From Hirudo medicinalis (taxonomy: Eukaryota; Annelida; Clitellata; Hirudinida; Hirudinidae): a DNA stretch of 64,000 nt. The notes beneath the pieces were generated by a model that made no database searches, was not told the origin of the DNA, and saw nothing but the letters and a program-made list of their open reading frames with translations. The stretch spans positions 126,939 to 190,938 of the forward strand of contig MPNW01000257.1 of NCBI GenBank assembly GCA_011800805.1, written 5' to 3'. Position 1 is the first letter of the stretch, and every line of letters starts with the position of its first letter. Positions 1 to 16,035 of this stretch are shown here, piece after piece. A program made the position numbers and the translations under genes.

Positions 1-913
1 AAGGTAAATTATTCAATGTTTTATTAAAGCATGCGAAACATATTTCTCTATTCAGAAGGTTTTTTTTCAACCATTTATTGTAATATTCCTTATGTATTAA
101 GGGGAAAATAAATAATGGGAACAAAATTCAAAATGCAGTACATGTACAGATGTTTGACCTCTTCTTCAATACGTTTTGTCACCAAAATACTTCCAAAAAA
201 GCCACACGAATATTTGACCATTCCCATAAAAGTTCAATAAAAGAATTGAACAAATCTTTTTCCTGTTTCCTTGTTTCTAGATATCACAAACGTCACAATT
301 TTCGCTTCCTCTACATAACTGACGTCATTTATACATCACTGGTTCAACTTTTAAAGATTGTGAAGCCCCGAAAGTTGGGAGGTGGATCATTAACTGCTGT
401 TGATTATTAATGGGTTTAGAAATAAAACTTTGTTATTGAATCGCTTTTGTTGCCTGAGCTAATAAACTAGCCGGATGTGTCAGGAGGCAAAAAAGCCTTA
501 GCAGACGACTAATAGATTTGTAAAGCGTTAAAATCAATGTCTTATTCCTTAGTCATTCGTCAGTAACTAATTTTTGGAATTGACTTATCGTTTATTCTTT
601 GACAATTTAAAAGAAAATATTGCAATATAATCCTTTATTCTAGCATCAATCTGATACCAGAGGCGATAGTTTGTGATGCATGCTTTGAATAAACGAGAAA
701 TCAATCCAAAATTATGAATGTGTCCACTGCGTTGTTTGCCACTGATTGCACTAAGCGGTGTTTATTGATTCCAGTTGCTCGCAACAAGCTTGCTGCAAGG
801 CTGTCGAAATTAAGAAATACCATCAAAAAAAAAAACAAACATTACATTAAAAAACCGATTAAATTTTAAATTCACTTTTAATTCACTGGATGTAATAATA
901 TCACAATTTAAAG
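1..913. other. No supported gene
   Basis: AT-rich sequence with scattered short open frames. A 261-bp open frame at 150-410 has no recognisable domain and no convincing splice partners, so it is not annotated. The segment may hold introns or earlier exons of the gene whose last exon seems to lie at 914-1093, but I could not connect any. Confidence 0.5.
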
Positions 914-1093
914 GGACTTGATGCCTTCAGAATTCATGAAGCTTTGTCGTGCAGCGAAGTACAATGGTCTTTGTACGCTGAAGCTGCAGAAATGGCGCAG
1001 GTGTCTCTTGCAGCAGCTGTCGAGTTGCGGACAGAAAAACTCAGTCAGTTGACGACGAATATCCGAACGATACTTGAGCCTCGTAAACAATAA
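914..1093 (+). CDS. Probable terminal exon of an unidentified upstream gene
   Basis: An acceptor-like AG at 912-913 opens a 60-codon frame that reads GLDAFRIHEALS at its start and ends in TAA at 1091-1093. The peptide (59 aa) is rich in Ala, Glu, Leu and Gln, looks helical, and has a codon composition unlike the AT-rich flanks. AATAAA-type signals sit at the stop and again near 1110. The product is not recognised. Only 49 bases separate this stop from the ELAV start at 1143, so the piece could instead be an upstream ORF in the ELAV 5' leader. The exon call rests on frame length and composition only, with no family match. Confidence 0.35.
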   Translation, partial: GLDAFRIHEALSCSEVQWSLYAEAAEMAQVSLAAAVELRTEKLSQLTTNIRTILEPRKQ

Positions 1094-1118
1094 ATTTAAT
1101 CCTTGTAAACGTAAATAA

Positions 1119-4783
<3,665 letters not shown>

Positions 4784-4968
4784 CAGCATCTCGCTTAAAA
4801 CGGCTCTTAAGATCTCATTTCTGTCGCAGTCCGAATTATTTATTTGACATTTATAAATATGTTAAATAGGATGCCATAAATGAAATTCCTTTTTAAACCT
4901 AGTCGGCTTAATTAAATTGACCTTTACTCGTAATTTAGAAAAATATCTTCTGGAATATATATTTTTTA

Positions 4969-4974
4969 AATAAA
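4969..4974 (+). terminator. Polyadenylation signal AATAAA of the ELAV gene
   Basis: A canonical AATAAA hexamer 186 bases after the ELAV stop codon, followed by AT-rich sequence. It is the first canonical signal after the coding region and the likely 3' end of this transcript form. Confidence 0.5.
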
Positions 4975-5369
4975 AATAAAATTAAAAAATGCAAAAACAA
5001 ATTTAACCAACATATTTATTTTCAAAACGTTATACCAATGTACATGAACAACTATTTAACATATGTAGAGCTGAAATAAATGCATTTTAATGTTTTCTTT
5101 TATTATTTCTGGTCTCTATTGGTAACGGAAATGACCTATCGCAAGTATCGAAATTCACTTTCCTAGATAACAACACGTGTATGTTATCTAACCGAATCTT
5201 CATTAAAAACACGCAGGATTATTTTGAAATGTCACACGCACGAAATTTTGTAACCTACCTACAGCAGGCAAGTCCATGAAGATTTAGTGAGCTCAACACG
5301 ATATTTAAATTTAAATGATATCAGCACGTCTCTAGCTCCGTACGTTTTAAAAAACAAATTTAAGTACCG

Positions 5370-5419
5370 TCGGCGGGCCTGATAAAATGCCGTCGCGGGC
5401 CATAGTTTGGTGACCTCTG
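5370..5419 (-). mobile_element. Terminus of a hAT/Charlie-like transposon
   Basis: Read on the minus strand this begins CAGAGGTCACCAAACTATGG and continues with GC-rich cggcccgcg-type sequence. This is the classic terminal motif of hAT (Charlie/ZBED-like) DNA transposons, and it stands out as GC-rich in AT-rich DNA. Only one end was found, so it is a solo end or a truncated copy. Confidence 0.6.
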
Positions 5420-5731
5420 CTATAAACTAATAAATGTTTATAAGCAAAAGAAAACAGTCCAAATTATTTAAATTTTGCATGAGTATCAACTTTTCCAAAC
5501 ATTTATGTCATGTCATAATCAAGTCTGCCAACATTGATTGGGAATATCGATTCTGAAAGCTTTTATTAATGTTGTGGTAGTACAGCGTCTAAGCAATAAT
5601 TATAGGAGTCGAGAGATCGCTTTATAACATGCGGCAAGATAGATAACAGAGAATAAATAGGAATTCTGGAACAGGAAGTTCCTTTCCGTAACCACATTAG
5701 CCCAGCTTCATATTTTCTTTAAAATGTTCTC

Positions 5732-5812
5732 TTAGGGAAAGCTACCATCAGCCTTGATGTGGCTTCGAAGTTCCGCTGGAACATGTGCCACTATAATTAT
5801 TTGAAATTATTG
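5732..5812 (+). repeat. Dispersed repeat family A, diverged copy
   Basis: Shares the order gaaagctacc, then gtgg-ctt-gaagtt, then gaaca-gtgccact with the better copies at 6117-6262 and, inverted, 25021-25147. It is the most diverged of the three. Confidence 0.45.
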
Positions 5813-6116
5813 AAGCAAGCGAAAGCAATAGCTCATTTAATGAACAGCAATTGCAATTAGCCGATCTTTTGAGTGCCTTATGTAGCTGGCTAGGATGTGA
5901 TTTTTTATTCGATCTACCATTTATATAGCGACCCTGCCCGAGAGGTTGCGAACACGACGCATTACGACTGCTGCCATTACCGCCGCATGCAGGCACGCAA
6001 CCCATTCGGTCAACCTGACTAAAACTGTCAACTTTAAGCAAGCAAGAAACCTAACTATAGTCTTTATACAACAAAAGCTTGTCTAGACAATCTAGAATAG
6101 ACTTTTCATGCAGACT

Positions 6117-6262
6117 CCACCCCTTACCAATACTGATCCAGCCGGGTTTCACTCCGCCCTCAATACTTTCCTCTTCAGAGAAAGCTACCCTCTATAATAA
6201 GTGGTCTTGAAGTTCTTATCGACGTTGAGTTTGAACACACGCCACTCTAATCAAACTCTTAA
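6117..6262 (+). repeat. Dispersed repeat family A, copy 2
   Basis: The stretch from ccaatactgatccagc through agagaaagctaccctctat to gccactctaatcaaactc matches the reverse complement of 25021-25147 over about 130 bp with scattered substitutions. No coding potential. Probably a SINE or MITE family; its borders are not resolved. Confidence 0.65.
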
Positions 6263-7167
6263 CCGTTATCGTTAGACAACTTCACCACGGCAAGCTACTC
6301 GCTGCAACTTTCAACAATTTCCGAGTGCCCCAGAACCATATGATGTAGTTTTAGAACAATTAACAAAACTATTTCAACAATAATCACTTTCAGTCATTAT
6401 CATCATCGTTATTATCATCATGTCATAAGAGCGAGTACATGTAGTTTTAAGTGCTAAGATGATTAGGGCGGACTTCCGAGTAGCGGGCGAGCTATCGAAC
6501 TGATGAAATATAAAGCTACCGAGTTATTGAATTGCCTTTGTAAAATTAGTGATTATACTCCTTCTCAACAGAAGATCGATGTTAAGTTTTGTGAAAGGTT
6601 AATTAAAATTGTACGATGTATCAGATGCCAATTATATATAAAAAAAAATGCAATGCACAAATTAACTTTTTTAATAAAATTATTAAAGCACAAATTAACT
6701 CATGTCTATAAAATAGATTCATGACATTTAATAACGTCACTGATGTCATCTGCAAGCAACATTCAAATCGGGGAATTTTCGGGTTTCTGTGATGCTGTTA
6801 GGTACAGCTTTAAATAAAGCTTATGTGAAAAGTTTATGTCCGCAAATAAAAGAAAACAAATTGAATAGCATGTCGAGCGTTTATTTATGTCTGAGCAGAT
6901 TAATATAAAGTCATGTTGGGATAGTGGCATACCATATTATAATTTTGTTACAGATTTACCCAGCAATTATATCGCCTTTTTTTGACAAAAAAACGTGGCC
7001 TGTCATCAGTTTAAGTTGGTTCGCTGACTGTTTGTCTGAGTTACGTCTTTAAATTGTTTATCACACAGCAGACAAAATATTTCTTTTCTTTCTGATTTTC
7101 GAAGCTTGTCTGTTGACTGTTTTTGAATTTCTTGAGCTAAAAAGCATATAAGAAGTCGGGAAGGAAA

Positions 7168-10100
7168 ATGACTGAAAGCACAACTGTTAGCACAACAATT
7201 TGGTATTCTTTAAATTGAAAAATATGATTTTGACCTTAAAATATTAAAGTATTACTGTTAAAATCAAATCATTCTAATGATTCATCCCAGGTTATTAATG
7301 ATCCTGTTCATGGTCACATAGAGCTTCAGCCATTGTACATGAAGATCATTGATACTCCTCAGTTTCAAAGACTTAGGTTTCTCAAACAACTTGGTTCAAA
7401 TTACCTGGTATTTCCAGGGGCAGTTCACACAAGATTTGAACATTCTATTGGGCAAGTAGCTTAATTACATTAGTGTCAATTGATCTGACAAACTTTACAT
7501 TTGTGATGTTGGTTTTCTAGAGTGTGTCATCTGGCAGAGACTTTGTGTAAAATTCTTCAGGAAAAGCAACCAGAACTGAAGATCACAGATACAGATGTTC
7601 AGTGTGTTGCTATTGCTGGACTATGTCATGACTTAGGTGTGTATGCCATTGTTTCATAGTTGTGTTCTTCATTTAAAACGGCCTCATGTTTGATATTGTT
7701 TAGGTCATGGCCCATTCTCCCACTTGTTTGACAAACTGTTTTTGCCCAAGTTAGGCATCGAATGGAAGGTATGTAAATTTTCAGAATATTCTTATAATTA
7801 GTTTGTGCTTAATTTATAATATAATTTTTTAGTATTTGTTAAGGCTCAGTCTTGTGATGTAACTTAAGGGCATTTACTTTAGGTATAAACTTAGATTCTT
7901 ATCTTACCAATATTTAAAATATAATGAATTAAATTGGTCTGCATAGCATAGCATAGCATACATAATTTCTTGCCATTAGATTTTGTTTCGTCAAAATTTG
8001 TAAAATTACTAGCTGTTCTGCCTGGCGTTGTTTGGGTTGAAGCAAACTGTTTTATTTGAGAATTTATTTGTCTTACTAATTACGTTAGGTTACTCTGTTT
8101 CGTGATGAGGTTTGGCAACATTAGGCAATATTATTTATATATAAATTTATATATATATATATTTATAGATATATATTTTAACATGAATTTTATCCAATCA
8201 AAATGCCTGAAGCTCCACCATTATAACCAGTCAAAATGCTTTGAACATACAGACTTTTAATTTTATAGATATAGATTTATGATTTAAATCTCATTAAATG
8301 AGAAAAAATTGTTAGTAATTTCATAATTTTTTAACATGATGGAGCCATGAAAAAGAACATTTTTTAGACTAAAATTTAGTAAGTAGATGTGGAATGGTCA
8401 AAAGTTGATTTTAACATTTTGAATTTATAATCTGCAGCACGAGAGTGGCTCAGTGTTAATGTTTCAATATTTGATAAAAGAAAATAAACTGGAATCACAT
8501 TTTGAACCTAAAGATCTTGTCTTCATAATAGAACAAATTCTGCCTCCTAAGCCGAAGAAGGTGACAGTTATTAAATTTATGAATTATTAGGCTAGAATGC
8601 ATTAAAATATTAAAATGTTTTAATTAAAAAGTTTAAATGACTTGATGAGACTGATAAATTTGAGAAATTGATTCAGCATTCTAGAATTTTTCGATCATAA
8701 ATTTTAATGACTTAAGTTGTGAAGTTCATGATAAGTTTATTGATTGTACTTGTGTACAAATATTTTGCTAATTATCTCAAATAATTAACAACCTTCTGAT
8801 GTTCAGGATGGGGAATGGGCGTACAAAGGAAGAAGTCAGGACAAAAGCTTCCTTTATGAGGTTTGCATGCAAATACCTATGCTTGTGTTCATCAAAGCTT
8901 TAACTTTTCCAATGCAACTTTTTATTTAATGGTTTACTTGTTTCTTTGGCAATATTCTTCCAGAAATATTTAATTTGAGTCTATCCCTTGGATTTCTTGT
9001 CTATTAAAAGGATAATTTTACTAATGTGATAATTATTAAGGATGCCATCTCATTATCATCATCACTTTAGCTTAAAATCAATGGCATATGGTTGAATTAC
9101 TTCAAATAACATCATCAGATTGTTGCAAACAAAAGGAATGGAATTGATGTGGACAAATGGGATTACATTGCTCGAGATTGCTATTTCTTGGGCATCAAGA
9201 CGTCCTTTGATCACAATAGACTCATGAAGTTTGTTCGAGTTTTGAATGTTAACGGAGAAAAGCAAATCTGTACCCGAGCTAAGGTGAATATTTAAAAGGC
9301 TTAGTGAATATGATTCTTTACTTCTATATTATGTCTTCACTCCATTGCATCAGGAAGTTGACAATCTGTATGAGCTCTTTCATTCTAGAATGCTTTTACA
9401 TAGACGGGCATACCTGCACAAGACAAGCCTTGTGATTGACCATATGTAATTGTTCATTTACTTAGGCATTTGAATATTGCAGTAAGCTAATATTGATTTA
9501 TTATTGCAATTAGGATCTTTAAAGCTTTAGAACTTGCGAATGAATATCTTGAACTTGCAGAAAATGGGTAACTTTTTACAGTACATTTTATTAACTAAGC
9601 ATAATTTGCTAATTTTAGTATAACAAGACTTTTTAAAATGGACCGACATGTTTTTAATGCAGTGTTACAAAAAAGATATCAGAGTGTATAGATTATATGC
9701 CTATCTTTATGAAATTGGATGACAACATCTTCAATGTTATCTTGTGGTCAAGTGACCCAAACCTCAAACCTGCAAGGGAATGGCTGGAACGAATTGTCAT
9801 GAGGAAACTGCCAAAGTTCATTGGAAGATTTAAATTCGATGAGGTTTTCAGTTTCTTATATTTCTCATTAAGCAATTGCTTAGTATTTAGGAATTGTTAA
9901 AATTACAACACTGAGATTATGACCTCATTTTCATTTCTAAAGTCTATGTCGATTTGGATTCTAATTTTTTTTAACTAAGGGTAAGGAATGGTCAGAAGAT
10001 TCTATAAAGCAGAGACTCTGTGAGGCTAGTTCTAATGAAGTACAACTGAAAGAGGATGATATTCTTGTGATAGTTAGTTGAGTAATGATTTGTACAATTT

Positions 10101-12164
10101 TTCTTTTAAGCTACATTTTAATGTTTCTGATATTGTTTGACTCTTATTAGCTGGGAAGCTTCATACTGGAAGATGTTATTTCTTGTATCTGTTTTTGTCT
10201 CTTAATGATTATCGAGATGTAAATGTTTTTATCTTTGTAGTCTAAATCATCATTTATTGCTTAAAAGGTAAGATTTTTTTCATATTTTCTCAGCCACAGT
10301 CACAGAAATAAAGTACAAATGCAGGAGGCTCAATTCATCCATAAACTTTAATTAATATCTGAAATCTCCTCTCTGTGTCTAAGAGAACTAAAATGAACAA
10401 TGTCCATTCATAGCACATGTCAACATTCAAAATCAACTTGTACATTTAAAACAAGTTCAACTGAGGCAATCTGATTTTTTTGTGCCATAATTTAGGAGTT
10501 TTTCTTAAGATATTTCCAAAATGAATTAGGTGCCAGGTAGCAGTGAAAACAATAAGTGCATTAACATGATTATGGTAAGTCCAAGGCTACATCAAAATGA
10601 ATAAGACTTTATTGACATTATCCCTTGTTACTCAAAAATGTCACCTTCCAAAACCACTCTTGTACACATGGTTTTGGCATGAACCTTGGCTTTTACACCA
10701 GATATTATTGGATTTAAGAGCAACTGACGATATTTAAGCTTATTTTTAATTTTCTTTTTAACTTTTTCAGCAAGATGCTGGTCCTTTTGTTTCTTTTTTG
10801 AGGTCCTCTGAAATTCAGTTATACTGTAAGCCAGCGCTTTTTGCTTAACGACAAAAACTTGTTGTTACCTAATTTATTTTTATTGTTATGTTTATGTTAT
10901 TAATTTACTAAAGGTGTTTTTTTTAATTGTATTACTTAATTGTTTCAGAAGAGAAAGATTGATTACGGCATGAGAAGATATAATCCAATTGACAGCTGCT
11001 CGTTCTATAACAAACACAACTTAACTGAGCCTTATAAGGTCAGGAAAGAGCAAGTGAGAATCTGTACTTGGATATTTGGATACAGGGATGTCATTTGGGA
11101 GGTGAGAAGCAAAATTAGGTCATATCGGTTTGAGCAAGGGTTTGCCTCTCCTGGAAAAAGCTGAAATGACATCCCTGTTTGGATATTCTTGTATTGCCCT
11201 GTGGATTTGAATGTGTGAATCGTGTCCTTTAGGTGTCTTCCTTCCTGCCCATCAAGTTCAGTGACATTCAATATCTTATCTTCTTGGATAAAAGTGATCC
11301 AGATAAATTATCAGCCATTGAGAAATGCTACCAGGAAGTTTGCAATAATCACAAGATCGAAATAAGCATGGTAGGATCACCAAAACATTTCATTGGAATA
11401 TATTAATATTCATTATTGAATATATATTAATAACCATTGATTTAACTTTTTTTTTTTCTAAATGTGGCTGCTATGGTAAACTGATTGAATTTACACCAGT
11501 TATCACAACTTTGTTAGAGATAATTATATGAGTAAATACTCGCTCCCTGAGGAGATAGTGTCAGCTGGTACTTTTTCAAAAAGTTTAGTCTCGCATGCTG
11601 ACCTCTCTTGCTTTTTAATTGTTGTTGACTGAGCTTCGAGAAATTCGATGATTTGCACTGCGTTTCATTTCTGCTGTTTCTTTTTCGCTCATCGTGGCTT
11701 TCGTTTTTCTTTAGTTATTGTCTTTCTTTTCGTTTTGGTCATATTAGAGGCGCTTTTATAGTGTCCTTTGACCAAATTTTTGGAAATAAATAAATAAAAA
11801 ATAAATAAATTAACTGTAATATTGTGGTGTTGGGATGTTTTCAAATAGCATAATGACCTGCTCAATGCTTCAAACATTGGATGTTTCTTTTACTCTGGAC
11901 TTTTGTTTCTTTTGGCTACAATTTCTAAATTTTATTAATTCTTTGTTTAATTTTTTCCACTTTTGTGTTCGTAGGAAATAAAACATTGGATGTTTATCTT
12001 AAATTAAATACTAAAATACATAAAGTTTGACACAAAGTCACTTAAAATAAAATGAATATTACAGCTATTCTTTATAAATTTGTCCTAACAATTAATGAAA
12101 ATTAAATTAGGGTCCAGAACAGAGTGGCATACAAATGACGCCAATGAGGCAAGAAATGGTATGA
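7168..12164 (+). CDS. SAMHD1: SAMHD1-like dNTP triphosphohydrolase, HD domain only
   Basis: Thirteen well-supported exons: 7291-7451, 7521-7636, 7704-7768, 8438-8560, 8807-8860, 9119-9283, 9354-9445, 9514-9567, 9663-9843, 9980-10072, 10949-11053, 11233-11370 and 12111-12164. They encode about 466 aa. A tentative first exon at 7168-7185 (MTESTT) gives 472 aa. The HD metal residues are visible: RFEHS, LCHDLGHGP and the Asp in YIARDC. The N-terminal allosteric nucleotide region ([23 protein letters not shown]) is intact, as are the tetramer-region motifs KWDYIARDC and HRRAY. In animals the enzyme cuts dNTPs to nucleosides plus triphosphate, limiting dNTP pools and restricting retroviruses. The N-terminal SAM domain of vertebrate SAMHD1 is not found. 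The first intron after 7451 uses a GC donor. The C-terminus (MTPMRQEMV) resembles the usual family end. Confidence 0.93.
7942..7963 (+). repeat. GCATA pentanucleotide tandem repeat
   Basis: Four units of gcata in a SAMHD1 intron. It is a short microsatellite with no other features. Confidence 0.7.
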
Positions 12165-12840
12165 CATCACTTTATTATTTGTTTTCTCTTGATTTGTTTG
12201 CAATTCTATATTTAGTTTTTCTTATTTTTAATGCATGCCAAAGTGACTTTAATTTAAACTTAAAAATTGGCAACAATAATTGTGTAATATTACACATTCC
12301 AGCAGTTAACTTTATTTTCATCTTCATTGAATAAATCAATATTCTTCAACATATAGAAGACATATGCATAATGCTCCAATTGTACAAAAAACACTATTAG
12401 AAAGTAACATATTATAATAAGAGAACAAATATTTAAATTTATGTAACAGGCACTTATAATCCAATTAGTTACAGGAGAAAGAATCCCCTGATAAAAAAAG
12501 AATCAAGAGATCTCTTGAACATTCTCTCTGAATCTTGAGATCTCTCTGAATTAGCAAATAATTAAACTTTCACAGGAATATTTAAATGCCGAATTTTTTA
12601 TTTTCTCCACATGAACCAACTTTGCTGAAATCTTAACATAAAAACCGCTTCACTGAAATAATTTTTGAACTTCGTTTGATTGATTTTGACTTGTCTTAGT
12701 TGACATGTTCGGGGTGTTAATTATTTTTGCGGTGACCAATAAATGGTATTTGAACATTATTTAAGGTCGAACTAAGATTGTCGTTAAGCAGCCATTGAAG
12801 GCTACAGAGCGACTGCTACCGAGCTATAAGCGTCGGGCAT

Positions 12841-13065
12841 TTAAATTAGAGTCAATTTCAGATGATTCGGACGTACTCTGCTGATCGTCGAAACATTTTC
12901 TGCAAAGTAGTTAGTGGCTGAATTGGCCTCTAGACGATCAAGTTCGATCATCTTCTCAAAATATCGCAGCAAGGCCGTGAAGCCCCTTCGAGCCTTAGAT
13001 CCGATGAGCTCACTAAACCATCCAATCGGTATTAGCGACTGGCAATAAGTATTATTAACGTCCAT
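12841..13065 (-). CDS. Unassigned minus-strand open frame, possible first exon
   Basis: An ATG at 13065-13063 opens 74 codons. The peptide contains GWFSELIGSK, then GFTALLRYFEKMIELDRLEA, then NYFAENVSTISR, and appears amphipathic and helical. Directly after ISR the minus strand reads GTACGT, a strong splice donor (about 12880), so the coding part may be a 62-aa first exon. The pattern loosely recalls the first helix of an F-BAR (FCH) domain, but that is only an impression. No continuing exon was found, and it would lie antisense to the SAMHD1 3' end. It could be chance. Confidence 0.25.
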   Translation of the reverse strand: MDVNNTYCQSLIPIGWFSELIGSKARRGFTALLRYFEKMIELDRLEANSATNYFAENVSTISRVRPNHLKLTLI

Positions 13066-13149
13066 TGCAAAACCATATTCTTATTACGGATCCTGAATAC
13101 CTAGTCAGTTTCGAAATTCGAATGCCATCCCCCGCTGCCCTGCAATACC

Positions 13150-13260
13150 TGCACAACAAGCAGGATGAGCATGGACCAACTGAGACCATCTCTCCTTATG
13201 CAAACACCAATATCCTCCAGTGGAGGATCTAGTAAAACTAGAGATTGTGGTGATTAGTTC
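13150..13260 (+). repeat. Dispersed repeat family B, copy 1
   Basis: The core acaccaatatcctccagtgg, followed by aggatctagtaaaactagag, recurs with substitutions at about 46281-46375 (acaccaataccctccgctgg and following). Upstream, tggaccaactgagaccatct pairs with tggaccagccgaggctcccc in the other copy. Roughly 100 bp, non-coding, probably SINE-derived. Confidence 0.6.
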
Positions 13261-13615
13261 ATATTTAGTTAGCTAGACCGAAGTCTGTGATGAATTTTTA
13301 TTAAATTGCTTTCTGATCCACACATGTATCTTGCAGCACGCCTTTAAGAGTTTTTGTCACCACATGTGCTTTGGAATTCTGAATCTCTTACTGAGCCAAT
13401 TTAAAACATGAAATTTTGTGGAACAGCCAAGTCCATCATGAAAATAAGTTTCTTATTCTCAGTTTCACAATGATTGTTTATGGTTTGCTTTGTTTTGTTT
13501 ATATGCTTTTGCTGCAGTTCTAATAAAATATTTGTTGGATACTTTTCAGCAATTAGTCTGAAACGTCGTCAATGTTTTCAATCAAATATAAACAAAAGCA
13601 ACGCTGCAATTAGCT

Positions 13616-15524
13616 ATGTTTGGATATTTGTATAACTTGTAAGTGACGAAATTTGGATTCGGAGACTAGATTAGATTTAAAAAGGGTTTATCATTCTCTA
13701 TAACAAACTAAATTTGAATGAATGAATTTTAATTAATGAGTAAGCAGGAGGCATTATATTGTGTTCATAATCTGGAAAACGCCTGAAGGGAGGGAATCTG
13801 AAGAATTGTTAAAATAAAACAACTAAAAGGCTGAATAGCTCAAACAATTATTAGCTTCTAAAATATGTCACATAATTTCGATGAAATTGTAATTTTAAAT
13901 TTATCGATGTTTAATTTTCACTGAACGAGATGGTTTTTAAGACTCCTTAGGTGCTCATTTTGCGACCTTTTGACGATTCCATCTTGGAAAGCACTGGTAT
14001 TGATCTTGTTCATGGAGGGCGTGATTATAATAGTGGCTCAATGTACTAGGAAAATCTTGTACTTGAGGTTCAATGAGTCTGAGATCAGACCGTTTGTCGA
14101 CCTGGTCCATCACGCCGAGATTGCCTTCATCATCCAGGCTCAAATACTCTTTCTCTCGCTCTCCTCTGTTGCTATTGCTTGGAGAATATTCCTTCTCACA
14201 GCGGTGCTCTACTATCAGATGGAATCGCCATGCTATCCTGCCGAATCTAATCCTATATTCGGTATTGTTAAATCCAGTCTGCGGCATTTTAAATGTAATG
14301 TCGAAGAAAATGCTGATCATGAAAAGCGCCAAAACGTCGTCACTCAGAGGCTTATTTCTTGGACAGCTCTCTTTATCTTCTTAACGTATGTTTATGCTAA
14401 ACTCCTCCACAATTTTGCGCTTCACTTCCTGCAGGATGAAATCGAGGGTGATGTGCTGGAAATGCGATTTTGTTGCGTTTTGAACAACGACTTCTTTTGG
14501 TTCTATTCATTGCTCGAAACTCTAGGAATATATTTAGCCATCCGATTAAACAATTGTATTTGTCTAGGAAGTTCATTCATCGGCGAATCAATTGTGAGAG
14601 CTATTTTCTTGGTCACATTCGCTATTCTCGGTGAGTAACAAAATTTGTCAATACCCTTTTTGTAGCAGCAACATCGAAACATGCTTATAAAATAGAAAAA
14701 TTAAATTTTCAGATTTGCCTGTTTACTACATGTTTTTGAATCCGTTGACAGTCGTGCTGCCTTTCGTCATTTGTGAATATTCTACCCCCTTTATAATCCA
14801 TCTTCTTGCTACTACTCTAGCCACTGTATTAAGCATTAAAGTCGTTGATACATTCGAGCAACAAAGAAACAGCACTGATTTCGCGGAGAAATACACAAAC
14901 GCGCGAGCAGAAGAGCTGAGTTTCAGTGGAAACAACAGCGCTCAAGGGGGCGATATAAATGGCAGACCTCGCGATCTGCTTTGCACAATTTTTTCTTTGT
15001 CGACTGACGAGATCAACGATGAGCAACTGATCGGAGGCTACGGATCATTTATGGAGAGTCGTTCATTTTCTGCTTCACTATGGCTTAAAGATTGGTTCAA
15101 CAAAAAATTGGAAACATTTTCAGATAAAATATCTAATTTTCATAAAAACAACTTCGAGCCAAATATCGAATTAACAAAAAAACATAGTTCCATTCCATGT
15201 TTGGACAGCCAAAATATGAACCAGTGCAACGAGGAGAGCTCAGTAAAAAAATCCATAAGAAATTGCCAAGTCATTACTAGGCATTCATCGACGTCAACGG
15301 CTCAAGAAGGGAGCAACGAAGACAACACAGGCGACATTTTAGATTCCACCTCCTCTGACATCAGTATACCTACCACCTGCTTTAAATCTAGAAAATTCCA
15401 TAAATATAAAACAGAATTTGTAGATCAGGCCAAAATGGGGACCTGCAAAAATCATTCTAATAGCAAGGACCGAGACCATCGCAGGAAGAAAAAAGTCTTA
15501 AATAGAAAAAGTGATGGGTTTTAA
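13616..15524 (+). CDS. Unrecognised multi-pass membrane protein, 504 aa
   Basis: Three exons, 13616-13638, 13951-14630 and 14713-15524, join in phase into exactly 505 codons. Donors are GTAAGT and GTGAGT; acceptors are CCTTAG and TTTTCAG. The N-terminal half (about aa 8-280) holds six or seven hydrophobic segments: near 20-38, 62-96, 143-168, 189-206, 222-236, 242-258 and 261-280. It includes Cys-rich loops (SPCYPAE, RFCCVL). The C-terminal 220 aa are hydrophilic, rich in Ser, Asn and Lys, and end in a basic tail (RRKKKVLNRK), probably cytosolic. I do not recognise the family. The tiny first exon is inferred from phase and splice signals; coding could instead begin at a later Met. AATAAA is at 15637-15642. 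Confidence 0.7.
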
Positions 15525-15967
15525 GATTTCCAATCAGCCCAATTTTAGTTATACCTTTTTATGTATATTATATGAAGTTTAATAATGAAAAGTTTTTGTT
15601 TAAAGCGTCGTAGGTCTGTATATGGCGCTATATCATAATAAAATTACTTTGTTTGCAAAAAATATATGACTTTCACTAAATTCTTTTTGGGTATCTTTTT
15701 GGTTGGGCATGCTAATGGTCTCCTACTTATATTTTACCGCATTTTCTATAAATCAAAAGCACTTTAGAAAAACATGGTGCATGTTCGTTAGTCTAAGCAG
15801 ATGTCGACGAAGTGCACTTAAACGTTAAAAAGGTCGCTTGACAATTCACAGGCAGTCCCTTATTTTTTATAAGTTTATTTGTGGCTCAAAGAAAAAAAAA
15901 TCAAATTTAAGTTGTGTTTGACAAAAAAAAGAGTTTGTTTGAAGACTAGCGCTCTCCACCCTTTATT

Positions 15968-16035
15968 GATTTTTTTACCTGGACGAATAACTCATGAATA
16001 ATTAATATCAAAGCTGAAACATGATTGGTCGAAGA
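15968..16035 (+). repeat. Left arm of a 1.1-kb inverted-repeat structure
   Basis: The arm runs from the poly-T just before acctggacgaataactcatg to tgattggtcgaag. The reverse complement of 17015-17085 gives nearly the same sequence. The spacing and the non-coding interior suggest a non-autonomous DNA transposon with terminal or subterminal inverted repeats. Confidence 0.7.

Larger units (their letters stand above)
4784..7167. other. Spacer between ELAV and SAMHD1, rich in repeats
   Basis: After the ELAV polyadenylation signal no conserved coding exon is seen. The spacer contains a hAT transposon end (5370-5419), two copies of a dispersed repeat (5732-5812 and 6117-6262), and a short TCA/TTA-rich simple repeat near 6395-6425. 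Short open frames at 5748-6041 (-) and 6503-6724 (+) have no recognisable features. Confidence 0.6.

Noticed and set aside
13955..14332. 125-codon minus-strand frame
   Set aside because: Antisense to the membrane-protein exon, whose plus-strand reading has hydrophobic segments and an in-phase splice.
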